A model generated the notes under the pieces. The model was not told where the DNA came from and searched no databases. It saw only the letters and a list, made by a program, of their open reading frames with translations. The position numbers and the translations under genes are program-made. 64,000 bases of DNA from DATEDA01 sp963789885 (GTDB lineage Bacteria; Pseudomonadota; Gammaproteobacteria; Burkholderiales; SG8-39): positions 62,001-126,000 of the forward strand of contig CAWBNB010000040.1 in assembly GCA_963789885.1 (NCBI GenBank), read 5' to 3'. Every line of letters begins with the position of its first letter. Position 1 is the first letter of the stretch. Of the stretch, positions 18,188 to 28,024 are shown one piece after another.

Positions 18188-19237
18188 ATGACTGCGCAAA
18201 CACCCCAACCGGTATTCGGACGCTCTCGCGCTCCCAACGAGGAGTGGCTCGCCAAGGCGGCGCCCGAGTCCGCGCTCGAGCCGGACCTGCCGATCATCGA
18301 TGCGCACCTGCATTTCTGGCATCGGGGCGCGCACAGGTACTTCGTGGAGGAGTATGCCCAGGATCTCGCAGCTTCCGGGCATAACGTCGTAGCGACCGTT
18401 GCGCTTGAGTGCGGCTCAATGTATCGCGCGGATGGCCCCGATCACCTGAAGTGTGTCGGCGAGACCGAGTTCTTCGTGGGAATGGCTGCCATCGGCGCAA
18501 GCCGAAAGTACACCTCCGCACGCGTCGCCTCCGCCATCGTCGCCTACGCCGACCTGACCCTCGGTGACCGTACACGCGAGACGCTGGAAGCGCATGTCGA
18601 AGCCGCCAACGGCCGCCTTAAGGGTGTTCGGCACACCGCCAAATGGGATCCGGATCCGGCGGTCCGCGGGTCGGTCGGGCCGGGTCGACCCGGGCTCTAT
18701 CTCGCTCCGGAGTTCGGAAAGGGGCTCGCCATCGCCGCCCGCATGCGCTTGGCGTTCGATGCAAGTATCTATCACCATCAGATTCCCGACGTTGTGGCGC
18801 TCGCGCGTGCGCATCCTGACGCAAGCATCGTTGTGATCCATTCGGGAAGTCCCGTAGGGTACGGGAGCTACGCCGGCAAGGAAGCGGAGGTGCACGCCAC
18901 CTGGCTCGCGGGCATGAAGGAGCTCGCGAAGTGTCCAAATGCCTCGATCAAGCTCGGCGGGCTGCTGATGAACCTGGCCAACTTCGATTTCACGACGGCG
19001 GCAGCTCCGCCCACTTCGCAGCACCTGGCGGATCTATGGCGCCCCTACATCGAACCGTGCATCGAGCTTTTTGGTGCCGACCGCTGCATGGTTGCAGGCA
19101 ACTTCCCTGTGGACAAGGCTGGTGTCGTCTATGGCACGGTCTGGAACATGTTCAAGCGGATTGCCGCGGGATGTTCCGCCGACGAGAAACGAATGCTCTT
19201 CAGTGACACGGCCCGGCGGGTGTACCGGATGGACTAA
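18188..19237 (+). CDS. amidohydrolase-family (PF04909) protein 1
   Basis: TIM-barrel amidohydrolase of 349 aa (family of PDC hydrolase, 4-sulfomuconolactonase and related lactonases or decarboxylases). Metal-site candidates are the His pair in DAHLHFWH (about residues 38-45), H in VIHSGSPVG and D in GNFPVDKAG. The N-terminus APNEEWLAKAAPESALEPDLP is shared with the paralogue at 42229. ATG 18188 has GGAGGG ten bases upstream. A lactone or ring hydrolysis step is likely (inference). Transcribed from the sigma-54 promoter at 18101. Confidence 0.9.
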   Translation: MTAQTPQPVFGRSRAPNEEWLAKAAPESALEPDLPIIDAHLHFWHRGAHRYFVEEYAQDLAASGHNVVATVALECGSMYRADGPDHLKCVGETEFFVGMAAIGASRKYTSARVASAIVAYADLTLGDRTRETLEAHVEAANGRLKGVRHTAKWDPDPAVRGSVGPGRPGLYLAPEFGKGLAIAARMRLAFDASIYHHQIPDVVALARAHPDASIVVIHSGSPVGYGSYAGKEAEVHATWLAGMKELAKCPNASIKLGGLLMNLANFDFTTAAAPPTSQHLADLWRPYIEPCIELFGADRCMVAGNFPVDKAGVVYGTVWNMFKRIAAGCSADEKRMLFSDTARRVYRMD

Positions 19238-19268
19238 GACCATCCGCCATTCGGCCGTCGATGAAACG

Positions 19269-19679
19269 ATGAAATCCTGGCTGATCGGAGCGGCTTCGGG
19301 CATCTGCCGGATGCTCGCGAAGCACGGCCCCTGGACTCAGTCCGAGCCCGCGAGGGTTGCTCCCTCACTCCTGGAGATTGCAGATGGTAGCGTGCGACCG
19401 ACAGCGGAGCCGTTCACACAGCTTCCGCTCGTTGCTGCCGACGGCATGATCACCTGGAGCTGTGGCCCCTGGGAGGACGATGTGGCCGAGCCCGCCTTCG
19501 GTACTGGGGCTGGTCGAAAAGGTGCCGTCGAACGACGGCATGTTGCGTTCATCACGGGAGCAGCCGCATGCATAGATTGGATCGTCGTCGGGTCCTGCGC
19601 CCCGGGCAAGCTGGCCACAGCGGCCGAACGGGGGTCGCTGCACGGCCCGAAGCAAGCTGGCGCCTGCAAGATGGCATGA
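19269..19679 (+). pseudogene. open frame with SDR-like N-terminal stub
   Basis: In the 458-base gap between two amidohydrolases an open frame of 136 aa begins MKSWLIGAASGICRMLAKHG. This resembles the start of an SDR (typical sequence WLITGASSGxGR) with one residue missing. The remaining residues resemble nothing I recognise. It may be the stub of a lost SDR fused to unrelated sequence, or chance in GC-rich DNA. No other feature is seen in this gap. Confidence 0.25.
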
Positions 19680-19695
19680 ACGGCGGAGGCCAGGC

Positions 19696-20775
19696 ATGAC
19701 GCACGGAACGCAGCCGAAAAGCGGCAAGCCCCAAAGGGGCACGCAACCGCTGTGGTGGGTGGACGAGGAGTGGCTCGCGCAGCGCACGGAAGAGGTGATC
19801 GAGCCCGAGCGTCCGATCGTCGACCCGCACCACCACCTGTGGCACCGGTCGGAACCCTACCTGGTGCCACAGCTGGTAGCGGACCTCCGCTGCGGGCACA
19901 ACATCCGCGGGACGGTGTACGTGGAGTGCGGGTTCATGTACCGCGCCGAGGGCGATCCGCGCTTCATCACCGTGGGCGAGGTGGAGTACGCGAACGGCGT
20001 GGGCGCCGCCTTCGCCAGCAACTACTACGGCCCGGTGCGTGCGTGTGCGGGCATCGTCGGCAAGGTGGATCTGACGATGGGTGCGTTCGCCGAGGAGGTG
20101 CTCCAGGCCTGCATTGCACGTGCGCCGGACCGCTTCCGCGGCATCCGCCACATGGCGGCGTGGGATCCCAGTCCCGACGTCAGCCAGCTGCTGCACCCAC
20201 CCCCGCCGAATCTGCTGATGGACAATCACTTCCGCGAGGGCTTCGCCAAGCTCGCGCCGCTCGGATTGTCGTATGACTGCTGGTGCTATCACACGCAGCT
20301 ACCGCAGCTGCTCGACGTAGTCGACGCCTTTCCGGCCACGCGGGTCATCATCGACCACGTCGGCGGCCGCATCGGCGAGGGGCCCTACGCGAACCGCCAG
20401 GACGAGGTCTTCGGCGAGTGGAAGTCTCGGATGCAGGCGCTCGCCCGGCGGCCCAACGTCTTCGTCAAGATCGGCGGACTAAGCGGGCGGCTGCCTGGCT
20501 TCACTTTCATCGACCGGGACCTGCCGCCGACCTCGGAGGAGCTGGCGCAGGCGTGGAAGCCGTACGTCGAAACCTGCATCGAGACGTTCGGTCCCGAGCG
20601 TTCGATGTTCGAAAGCAACTTCCCGCCCGACAAATGCGGGTGCTCGGCACGGGTGCTGTGGAACACCTTCAAGCGACTCGCTGCGGGCTACTCGGAGGGC
20701 GAGAAGGCCAACCTGTTCACCGGCGCGGCCATCCGCGCCTACCGGCTTCCCGAGGCACTCGGGCGCAGTGCGTGA
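19696..20775 (+). CDS. amidohydrolase-family (PF04909) protein 2
   Basis: Second TIM-barrel amidohydrolase, 359 aa and intact. The metal motif is DPHHHLWH (about residues 43-50); later motifs are VIIDHVGGRIG and SNFPPDKCG, and it ends in an NTFKRL...AYRL tail as in its paralogues. It is more distant from copies 1 and 3 than those are from each other. It probably shares the transcript of amidohydrolase 1; I see no convincing promoter of its own. Substrate unknown, lactone or ring-acid hydrolysis likely. Confidence 0.9.
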   Translation: MTHGTQPKSGKPQRGTQPLWWVDEEWLAQRTEEVIEPERPIVDPHHHLWHRSEPYLVPQLVADLRCGHNIRGTVYVECGFMYRAEGDPRFITVGEVEYANGVGAAFASNYYGPVRACAGIVGKVDLTMGAFAEEVLQACIARAPDRFRGIRHMAAWDPSPDVSQLLHPPPPNLLMDNHFREGFAKLAPLGLSYDCWCYHTQLPQLLDVVDAFPATRVIIDHVGGRIGEGPYANRQDEVFGEWKSRMQALARRPNVFVKIGGLSGRLPGFTFIDRDLPPTSEELAQAWKPYVETCIETFGPERSMFESNFPPDKCGCSARVLWNTFKRLAAGYSEGEKANLFTGAAIRAYRLPEALGRSA

Positions 20776-21061
20776 TGGATCCTTGAGAACTGCGCAGCGA
20801 CTCTGGACCGAACGGGCGCATTCTCCGGATCGGCTTTGAAAAAGGCGAAAGGGCATAGTGCGTCAATCTGATGGCGCCTGCCTGCCGTCCCGCACGGTGC
20901 TGGCGCCCCTGATCGGAGCCGGCTGATCTCGGCGCTCCGCGCCGCCCTCTTTTCCGGCAGCAAAGACCACTCGGCGGTCACGCGCCATCCACCTGCGCCC
21001 GCACGACCGACATCCGGTACGACGCTCTAACGCGCGTCGCGCCGAGAGGTGATCCGGGCGA

Positions 21062-22048
21062 TCACTCGGAAAGATTCACTGTCTTTGCGATCGTCTTCCA
21101 CTTGGCCTGCTCTTTTTCAACAAATTCTCGGAAGCTGGCAGGTGTAGTGGTAGCGGGCTCGGCGTAGAGCGTGCCGCGCACGCGGCTCGCCACGTCCGGC
21201 ATGGCCGAAACCTTGTTGATGGCTTCGTTGAGTCGCGTCACGACGGCGGGCGGCATGCCGGCAGGCCCGACAAAGCTTATGAAAGTATGGGGGTCCAACG
21301 CGATGATGCCCTTGATACCCGTCTGCGGCAGACTCGGCACGTCGGGAAGATACGGAAGGCGCTCTTCGGTTGTCACTGCCACCGCCCGGATCTTCCCTGC
21401 ATTGATGAACGACACGGTGTTCAGCGTCGTCATGACCCCCACGTGCAGGTTACCCGCGATGACCTCACGTATCACCTCGGAGTCGGCCTTGTAGGGAACG
21501 TGGGTCATCTTCATTCCCGTGATGTTCATGAGCAGCTCGATAGCGAGATGACCTGCGGTACCGACCCCGGCCGAGCCGTAGTTCAGCTTGCCCGGATTGG
21601 CGATCGAGTAGGCCACCAGTTCACGCAGCGAACGGACGGGCAGATCGACATTGATGAAGATCACCCCGGGGTTGGTCACCGCGATGCCGATCAGGCTGAA
21701 GTCCTTGAGCGGATCATAGGGAAGGTCCTTGCGCAGTGGAGGGTTCTGCGCGAGAGCGCTGCCGGTTGCGGCAAAAAGCGTGTAGCCGTCCGGAGGCGCT
21801 TGCATGAGCGCGCGAATGGCCACCAGCTGGTTCCCGCCAGGCTTGTTGTCGACAATGATCGCGGTACCGAGCAACTCGGACATCTTCTGCCCGTAGAGCC
21901 GGGCAACCGTATCCGTCGTGCCGCCAGGGGAAAACCCCAGGATGACCCGGATGGGCTTCGAAGGAAACTGCTGTGCGAAGGCCGGGAGAGAAAGTATTGC
22001 TCCTAACGCCAATACGGCGACCCTTCGTGTCACGCGTGCGAAGAGCAT
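21062..22048 (-). CDS. Bug/TctC-type periplasmic receptor 2
   Basis: Intact tripartite tricarboxylate transporter receptor of 328 aa. A signal peptide (MLFARVTRRVAVLALGAILSLPAFAQ) is followed by QFPSKPIRVILGFSPGG, IIVDNKPGGNQLVAI, APPDGYTLFAATGSALAQ, MTHVPYKADSE and a C-terminal EKEQAKWKTIAKTV. ATG 22048 is preceded by GGAGGAGGGG. Its own sigma-54 promoter lies just upstream. No transporter membrane subunits are nearby, as is usual for orphan Bug proteins. The ligand is probably a carboxylate (family knowledge). Confidence 0.94.
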   Translation of the reverse strand: MLFARVTRRVAVLALGAILSLPAFAQQFPSKPIRVILGFSPGGTTDTVARLYGQKMSELLGTAIIVDNKPGGNQLVAIRALMQAPPDGYTLFAATGSALAQNPPLRKDLPYDPLKDFSLIGIAVTNPGVIFINVDLPVRSLRELVAYSIANPGKLNYGSAGVGTAGHLAIELLMNITGMKMTHVPYKADSEVIREVIAGNLHVGVMTTLNTVSFINAGKIRAVAVTTEERLPYLPDVPSLPQTGIKGIIALDPHTFISFVGPAGMPPAVVTRLNEAINKVSAMPDVASRVRGTLYAEPATTTPASFREFVEKEQAKWKTIAKTVNLSE

Positions 22049-22085
22049 GTGCTGCCCCTCCTCCAATTTGATTCGAGGAGCGAGC

Positions 22086-22101
22086 AGCAATCGCCATGCC
22101 A
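22086..22101 (-). promoter_or_regulatory. sigma-54 promoter of Bug receptor 2
   Basis: On the minus strand TGGCAT (22101-22096), five-base spacer GGCGA, TTGCT (22090-22086). It matches the -24/-12 consensus with exact spacing. The predicted start of transcription, near 22075, leaves a leader of about 27 bases before ATG 22048. Confidence 0.75.
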
Positions 22102-22191
22102 GCAGCCGTGCGGTCGACGAACAGAGCGCGCGGCCTGAATCTATCGCCGCTCACTCGAGCGTACGGTGCACGAAGAAGTTTGTCTGTGCGA

Positions 22192-22208
22192 TGTCGCGTA
22201 TGGCGACC
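22192..22208. promoter_or_regulatory. possible enhancer half-match TGTC-N9-GACC
   Basis: TGTC (22192-22195) and GACC (22205-22208) have the same 17-base layout as the dyad at 24143, about 95 bases upstream of the sigma-54 promoter of the Bug receptor. The middle is poorly conserved, so this is only a candidate. Confidence 0.3.
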
Positions 22209-22396
22209 GGGCGCTGTGTGCACGTGTCAGAGACAGCGTGCATTTGCAGCGGACACCGGAGTCGCGCCCGCGACCGGTCTGCCGTCAAGCCGGCAAGCGT
22301 CGCAGGTAAGGACCAGCAGATGAAGAGCGAGATGGGCGGGTCGCGAGCGGGGGCTTTGAGCCCCGGGTCAAGCGCGGTCTCGCGACCCGCGGCGGC

Positions 22397-24125
22397 TCAG
22401 CCGCCGGTGTCGGGCCCAAAGCCCATCTGGGTCAACCGCTTGTAGAGATAGGAGCGGGAGATGCCGAGCTCCGTGGCAACCCGCTTCTTGTTTCCATGGT
22501 ACCGCGCCATCGCTTGACGGATGAGTTGCTCTTCCAGGTGTTCTACGGCGCTGCTCACGCGCATGGGCTCCGGCCTGCCGCTCGCATGCTCGAGAGCCGC
22601 CTCGCCTCCAGGATCAGCCAGCGGCACCTCCCGCGACGCTTCGGAAACCTCCGACTCGATCAGCCCGAAATCGACCGGCCTGATGACGTCCGCCTCGCCG
22701 AAGATCGCCGCGCGCTCCACCATGTGCATCAGCTGACGGACGTTGCCCGGCCAGCGCTGGCTTCGCAGAAATTCAAGCGCCTCGGCGGACAGCTTCTTCG
22801 GGCGTATTCCGTGCCTCTCCGCAAACTGGTTGAGCGCCAGCTCCGCAAGCAGCGGAATGTCGTCGAGCCGCTCCCGCAGCGCCGGGAGCCGTATCGTCAC
22901 AGCGCCAATGCGATAGAAGAGGTCGAGCCGGAAGGTGCCGTCGGCGATCATGCCTGCGAAGTTGCGGTTGCTGGCGCTGATCAGCCGGAAGTCCGAGTGG
23001 CGAAGCTCGTTGCCGCCCACCCGTTGAAACGAGCCGTCCTGAAGGACGCGCAGCAGCTTCACCTGCACCTCGGCCGGCATGTCGCCGACCTCGTCGAAGA
23101 AGAGCGTGCCGCGGTCCGCCTGCTCGATCTTCCCTCGCCTGCCCTTGCGCTCGGCGCCGGTGAACGAGCCCGCCTCGTAGCCGAAGAGCTCGCTCTCGAC
23201 GAGTGTCGCCGGCAGCGCGGCGGCGTTGACCATGACCATGCTGGCATCGCGCCTGGAACTCAGCTTGTGGATCGCGTGTGCAGCAAGTTCCTTGCCGGTG
23301 CCGCTTTCGCCCGTCAGCAGGACCGGGATGTCCAGGGGCGCGACCTTGACGATCTGCTGCTTGAGTTGCTGCATGGCCAGGCTGTCGCCCACCATCTGGT
23401 CCAGCCCGTAGCTGCGGTTCCTCAGGTCGTTCAGCTCGCGGCGGTAGTAGGCCACCTCGGATTTCAGCTTCGTCAGCTCATTGGAAAGCGCCAGGAGCTG
23501 CTCCGGGCCCTTGAACATGACCTGCCCGATCGCGCCGACCGTCTCGCCTTTGCTGTTGCGTATCGGGTGGCGCGTCACGACGCGGGTCACCCCCCGCATT
23601 TCGTGGAGCGAGCCGACCTCTGCCTTGCCCGTCGCGGCCACATGGTGCAGCCGCGTGTTCTCGATCACCTCGGTGATGTGGCGGCCAACACAAGCGCCCG
23701 GGCTCAGGCCGAAGAACCGCTCATGCACCGGACTCATGTAGCGCAGGATGCCTTCCCGGTCCACGACGGTGATGGCCTCGAAGGGATTGGTGAGGAAGTG
23801 GGCCAGGATGTCGCCCGCAAAGTCGACCGAACCGACGAGCTCGAACAGCGAGTCACGGCCCTCCTGCTGCATCGCGACCAGCACGGTCGCGTCGGGCGTC
23901 GGCAGGACCACGACCACCACGGCGGAGCCATCCGGCCCTTCCACGGAAAACACGCGCTGCTCGCGGCGCTGCGCATCGCGCCAGCCGCTGCACGATCCGC
24001 GTCGCCAGCTCGCGCTGCGCCGCGATGCCGCTGGCCGCCAGCTCCTTTCCGTCGGCAGCGAGGATCAGTACGCCGCGTAGTGCGCTCAGCGAACCCTCCT
24101 CCGGACTACTGTTCTGTGTCTTCAT
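22397..24125 (-). CDS. sigma-54-dependent PAS/AAA+/Fis activator (one frame break)
   Basis: Enhancer-binding protein of about 575 aa. An N-terminal region of about 110 residues of unknown fold is followed by a PAS domain (about 110-205, NPFEAITVVDREGILRYMSP). The AAA+ domain has Walker A GESGTGKE (about 272-279), the sigma-54 contact loop as GSFTGA (about 319-324) and Walker B LFFDEVGDMP. A Fis helix-turn-helix closes the protein (KKRVATELGISRSYLYKRL). One extra C near 23983 breaks the frame, so the first 50 or so residues, from ATG 24125, lie in another frame. It is the only such activator in the window and is divergent from the CoA-transferase operon. Confidence 0.95.
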
Positions 24126-24142
24126 TTTGAGGACATCATACC

Positions 24143-24159
24143 TGTCTTTGGCAAAGACA
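24143..24159. promoter_or_regulatory. perfect 17-base dyad, probable activator enhancer site
   Basis: TGTCTTTGGCAAAGACA is a perfect inverted repeat (8+1+8). It lies 17 bases upstream of the activator start and about 85 bases upstream of the -24 element at 24245, the expected place for an upstream activating sequence of the neighbouring Fis-type activator. It could also mediate autoregulation (inference). Confidence 0.7.
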
Positions 24160-24244
24160 CCCAAATGGACACCCCTCCGGCGGGTCACGGCCTGGTGGCC
24201 CGTAATCTCTTCTCTGGCGGGGGCCTAAGGCGCCGGCGAGGGCA

Positions 24245-24260
24245 TGGCACACAGCTTGCA
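24245..24260 (+). promoter_or_regulatory. sigma-54 promoter of the 24.3-31.3 kb operon
   Basis: TGGCAC (24245-24250), spacer ACAGC, TTGCA (24256-24260): a textbook -24/-12 element. The predicted transcription start near 24270 excludes the upstream in-frame starts of the CoA-transferase and favours ATG 24294. Confidence 0.85.
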
Positions 24261-24293
24261 CGACGCACTGCGATGCTTGCCGAACACCCTGCG

Positions 24294-25535
24294 ATGTCCG
24301 CTGACGCCTCGCTGCCCCTGCACGGCCTGCCTTCCAGGTCGGCCCCGGCGCTCGATCTGCTCGCCGGAGTAAGAGTCCTCGATCTCACCTCATCGATCGC
24401 CGGTCCTTACGCCGGCCAGTTGCTCGCCGACCTTGGCGCGACCGTAGTCAAGGTGGAAAAGCCCGAGACGGGCGACGATGCACGCGCCTGGGGGCCGCCC
24501 TTCCTGCACGACGAGTCGCTCTGGTTCTTGAGCGTCAACCGGGGCAAGCAGAGCGTCACGCTCGATTTCAGCGCTCCGCAGGGACTGGAGGTCCTGCGCA
24601 GGCTGGTGTCGCAGTGCGACGTGATCCTGCTCAATCTGGTCGCGCGAGCGCAACGCAAGCTGAAGCTCGATGCGGCATCGCTTCGCACGCTGAACCCGCG
24701 CCTGATCCACGCGTCGCTGACCGGTTTCGGCCTTCGCAGTCAGCGTGCGGACCTGCCCTGTTACGACCTGATCGCTGAGGGCTATTCCGGGGTCATGGAC
24801 CTGACCGGCGAACCGGATGCCTCCCCGCAGAAGGTCGGCACGCCGGCCGCCGATCTCCTCGCCGGCCATGACGCGGCCCTGGCCGTCCTCGCGGCACTGC
24901 TTCGGCGCCAGCGTGACGGGGCTGGCTGCGAGATCGACGTCTCGATGGTGGAGAGCATGTCCCGCTTCATGGCGCCGAGGCTCATACCCTACCTCGGCTC
25001 CGGCGAGCTGAGCCGCAGGTCCGGTGGCCGCGACAGCGTGATCGCCATCTACCAAGTCTTCGATACCGAAGATGAGCCGATGACGCTTGGGCTAGGCAAC
25101 GACGCGATCTGGAAGAGGTTCTGGGAAGCGGTGGGCAGGCCAGAGGTCGCCCTCAACCCCGCGTTTGCAAGCAACGCGGAGCGCCGCAACCGGCGCACCG
25201 AAATCGTGGACCTGATCGCCGGGCTGCTGCGCAGCAAGCCACGCGCGCACTGGCTCGACCTCCTTGCGCGCGCGCGCGTCCCGGCGGGCCCCATCCATAG
25301 GCTCGACCAGCTTGCCAACGATCCCGTGCTCCGCGAGGCGGGATTCGTTTACCGTAGCGAGGGACCTGACGGCCCGATTCCTCAAGTGGGACTGGGAATC
25401 CGCTTCGACGGTCGATCGGAAGGCACGGGCATGCCACCGCCCAAGCTCGGAGCGCACACGGACCTCGTCCTGCGGTCCTGGCTTGATTGCAATCCTGTGG
25501 AACTTGACCAACTTCGCGCGCAGCGCGTCATTTGA
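24294..25535 (+). CDS. class III (CaiB/BaiF) CoA-transferase
   Basis: Family III CoA-transferase of 413 aa. It begins with the N-terminal segment GVRVLDLTSSIAGPYAGQLLADLGATVVKVE (residues 25-55) and has the probable catalytic D187 in GTPAADLLAGHDAALAVLAAL. It moves CoA between carboxylates through a mixed anhydride. The start at 24294 was chosen because the sigma-54 promoter predicts transcription from about 24270; ATG 24273 would leave a three-base leader. It is the first gene of the operon with the BadI-like hydrolase ten bases after its stop. An AMACR-like racemase at 60052 is a distant relative. Confidence 0.92.
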   Translation: MSADASLPLHGLPSRSAPALDLLAGVRVLDLTSSIAGPYAGQLLADLGATVVKVEKPETGDDARAWGPPFLHDESLWFLSVNRGKQSVTLDFSAPQGLEVLRRLVSQCDVILLNLVARAQRKLKLDAASLRTLNPRLIHASLTGFGLRSQRADLPCYDLIAEGYSGVMDLTGEPDASPQKVGTPAADLLAGHDAALAVLAALLRRQRDGAGCEIDVSMVESMSRFMAPRLIPYLGSGELSRRSGGRDSVIAIYQVFDTEDEPMTLGLGNDAIWKRFWEAVGRPEVALNPAFASNAERRNRRTEIVDLIAGLLRSKPRAHWLDLLARARVPAGPIHRLDQLANDPVLREAGFVYRSEGPDGPIPQVGLGIRFDGRSEGTGMPPPKLGAHTDLVLRSWLDCNPVELDQLRAQRVI

Positions 25536-25545
25536 TGGGGTCACC

Positions 25546-26325
25546 ATGCAGTTCGAAGAAATCATCTATCGGGAAGACGGGCCGGTCGGCACGATCACGC
25601 TGAACCGGCCGCACGATGGCAACATGTTCACGCCGCGGATGTGCCACGAGATCCGCGATTGCATCAACGAGATCCGCCGCGAAACGCGCACGCGCGTGAT
25701 CGTTCTCACCGGCGCGGGCGACAAGTTCTTCTGCATCGGGGGCCGCAAGGAAGGCATGGAGGACACGCTCCTCTACGCCGGCATGCTGCCCACGCTGGAG
25801 ATGTACGAGAGCATCGACCGGCTGCAGAAGCCGGTCATTGCGTCCGTCAACGGCTTCGCGGTCGGCGGAGGCAACGTGCTCCAGATGGTCTGCGATATGA
25901 CCATCGCCAAGGAGAGCGCGATCTTCCGGCAGGTGGGGCCGATGATGGGCAGCTTCGACGCCGGCTACGGCACCTGGTACCTGGAGGACCTGGTCGGGAA
26001 GAAGCGCGCCAAGGAGATGTGGTATCGCAACCCGAAGCTCACCGCGAAGCAGGCCCTCGACTGGGGGCTCATCAACCATGTGGTGCCGGACCCCGAGCTG
26101 CAGGACGCGACTCGCAAGTTTGCGCTCGAAGTCGCCGAGCGCGGCGCGTTCGCGCTTGCCTCGGTCAAGGGGGCCTTCAATGCGCGGCACGGCGGGGTCG
26201 GGGGTCTCGCCCGCATGGCGCACGATCTGCTCCTGAGCGGGTACCTGAAAACCGAGGAGCACGAAGAGTTGGCCAAAGCGTTCGCCGAGCGCCGCAGCCC
26301 CGACGCGTCGCGATTCGGCCGCTGA
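25546..26325 (+). CDS. BadI/MenB-like crotonase (ring-cleaving hydrolase candidate)
   Basis: Crotonase of 259 aa closest in signature to 2-ketocyclohexanecarboxyl-CoA hydrolase (BadI) and DHNA-CoA synthase (MenB). Diagnostic parts are GDKFFCIGGRKEGM, NGFAVGGGNVLQMVCDMTIA, and GPMMGSFDAGYGTWYLEDLVGKK followed by KEMWYRNPKLTAKQALDWGL. BadI opens the ring of 2-ketocyclohexanecarboxyl-CoA to pimelyl-CoA. Start ATG 25546 (MQFEEII); upstream in-frame codons belong to the overlapping CoA-transferase region. Assignment to ring opening is inference from motifs and from the AMP ligase, hydratase and SDR around it. Confidence 0.85.
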   Translation: MQFEEIIYREDGPVGTITLNRPHDGNMFTPRMCHEIRDCINEIRRETRTRVIVLTGAGDKFFCIGGRKEGMEDTLLYAGMLPTLEMYESIDRLQKPVIASVNGFAVGGGNVLQMVCDMTIAKESAIFRQVGPMMGSFDAGYGTWYLEDLVGKKRAKEMWYRNPKLTAKQALDWGLINHVVPDPELQDATRKFALEVAERGAFALASVKGAFNARHGGVGGLARMAHDLLLSGYLKTEEHEELAKAFAERRSPDASRFGR

Positions 26326-26350
26326 ATAGCTCGCATCCGGGAACCAAGTC

Positions 26351-28022
26351 ATGTCGCATCTCCTCACGTTGCACGATCCGTTGATCGCGAGAGAAAACTA
26401 TCTCTCGGGCATCTGGCAGACCGACACGCTGTATTCGCTTGCGCGCAGACACGCAACCGAGCGCGGGAGCGCCTACGCCGTGCGCGACAGCGCGAAGCGT
26501 TTGACCTGGAGCGCGCTTCTGGCGTGGTCGGACGCCCTAGCCGCGCATCTCCACGACAGCGGGCTGCGGGCGGGCGATCGTGTCTCGATGTGGCTGCCGA
26601 GCCGGCTCGAAACGATCGTGGTCTGGCTTGCCTGCTCGCGCAACGGTTACGTCTGCAACCCGTCGCTCCACCAGAACTACACGGTCGCGGAAGTCGCGAC
26701 GCTGCTCTCGCGCATCGAGTGCCGCGCGCTCTTCGCGCAACCCGGATGGGGGGCGGACGCGGCGACGGCCGACATCTTCGCGCGCGCCGCGGAGTTGGGT
26801 CATCTCAAGCGGATCTACGCGCTGCCCCCGCTGAAGACACCGGACGCCAAGGTGCCTTCCGGCGCGGACCCGATGCCCTCGCCGGGGCAATCGTCACGCC
26901 TTCCGCTCCCTGCGCCGAGCGCGCATCCGGACCAGATCGTGTACCTCGCGTTCACGAGCGGCACCACCGGCCCGCCAAAGGGCGTCATGCACAGCGACAA
27001 CACGCTGCTCGCCAACGCCCGGGCGATGGTGTCGGACTGGGGGCAGAACGAGAAGTCCGTGCTGCTCACTCTCAGCCCCATCAGCCACCACATCGGCACC
27101 GTGGCGGTGGCGCAGGCGCTGGTGGCAGGCTGCGAGCTCGTCACGCACGATCACACCGCGGGAATCGCGGCGCTCGACTGGATCGAGACCACGGGCGCCA
27201 CCTACGTCATGGGCGTGCCCACGCACGCGATGGATCTGCTGCACGAAGTGGACAGGCGCGGCGCGACCCGGCTCGGCGCGGTGAAGGTCTTCTACATGGC
27301 GGGCGCTCCGATCCCCACGGAAACCGCCCGGCGGCTGCTGTCACTCGGCGCGACGCCCCAGAATGTCTACGGGATGACCGAGAACGGCTCGCATCAGTAC
27401 ACCAAGCCGACGGATTCAGTGGAGGTCATTACCGCTACATGCGGCAAGGCGTGCGCGGGCTATGAGGTCCGGCTGTGGCAACCCGAGAACCCGGACCTCG
27501 AGGCCGCGCCCCGGCGAGGTCGGCGAGATCGGCGGGCGCGGCGGAGTGCTGATGCTCGGCTACTTCAGCAACCAGACGGCGACCGAATCGTCCTTCAACG
27601 CGAGCGGCTGGTTCCTGAGCGGCGATCTCGGTCGGTTCGACAGCGTCGGCAACCTGGGGATCGTGGGGCGCAAGAAGGACCTCATCATTCGCGGCGGACA
27701 CAACATCCACCCGGCTCACATCGAGGAGTACGCACATCGCCACCCCCGCGTGAGAAAGGCTGCCGCGTTCGGCGTGGCCGACAAGCGTCTGGGCGAGAAG
27801 GTATGCCTCGCCATCATTGGCGACGACAACCCACCGGCCGCCGAAGAGATCCTCCAGCACCTGGCTCGAGAGGGATTATCCAAATTCGACATGCCGGAGT
27901 TCTTCGTGGTGCTACCGGAATTCCCGCTGACCGCGAGCGGCAAGATCCTCAAGCGCGAGCTCATGCAATGGGTGAGTAGCGGCCGCGTGCAACCGAAACC
28001 TGTGCGCTACCGCGCCCCGTGA
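26351..28022 (+). CDS. AMP-forming acyl-CoA ligase, AliA-like (one frame break)
   Basis: ANL-superfamily ligase of about 556 aa, resembling cyclohexanecarboxylate-CoA ligase and medium-chain ligases. The ATP loop is FTSGTTGPPKGVMHSD, followed by YGMTENGSHQY, SGWFLSGDLGRFD and GRKKDLIIRGGHNIHP. The catalytic lysine lies in LTASGKILKREL. One extra C near 27511 (CCCC before GGCGAGG) shifts the frame; the rest is in the other frame to 28022. Start ATG 26351, 25 bases after the BadI-like gene. It probably activates the free acid handled by this operon. Confidence 0.92.
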
Positions 28023-28024
28023 CC

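Larger units (their letters stand above)
22049..22396. other. intergenic region upstream of Bug receptor 2
   Basis: About 350 bases between the receptor start and the end of the sigma-54 activator gene, both on the minus strand. It contains the -24/-12 promoter at 22101-22086 and a TGTC-N9-GACC element at 22192-22208. No gene is seen. Confidence 0.5.

Noticed and set aside
22496..24130. Plus-strand open frame of 544 codons opposite the sigma-54 activator
   Set aside because: It is the antisense shadow of a well-recognised AAA+ gene. Its translation is rich in Arg, His and Ala with no family features; such frames are common in GC-rich coding DNA.
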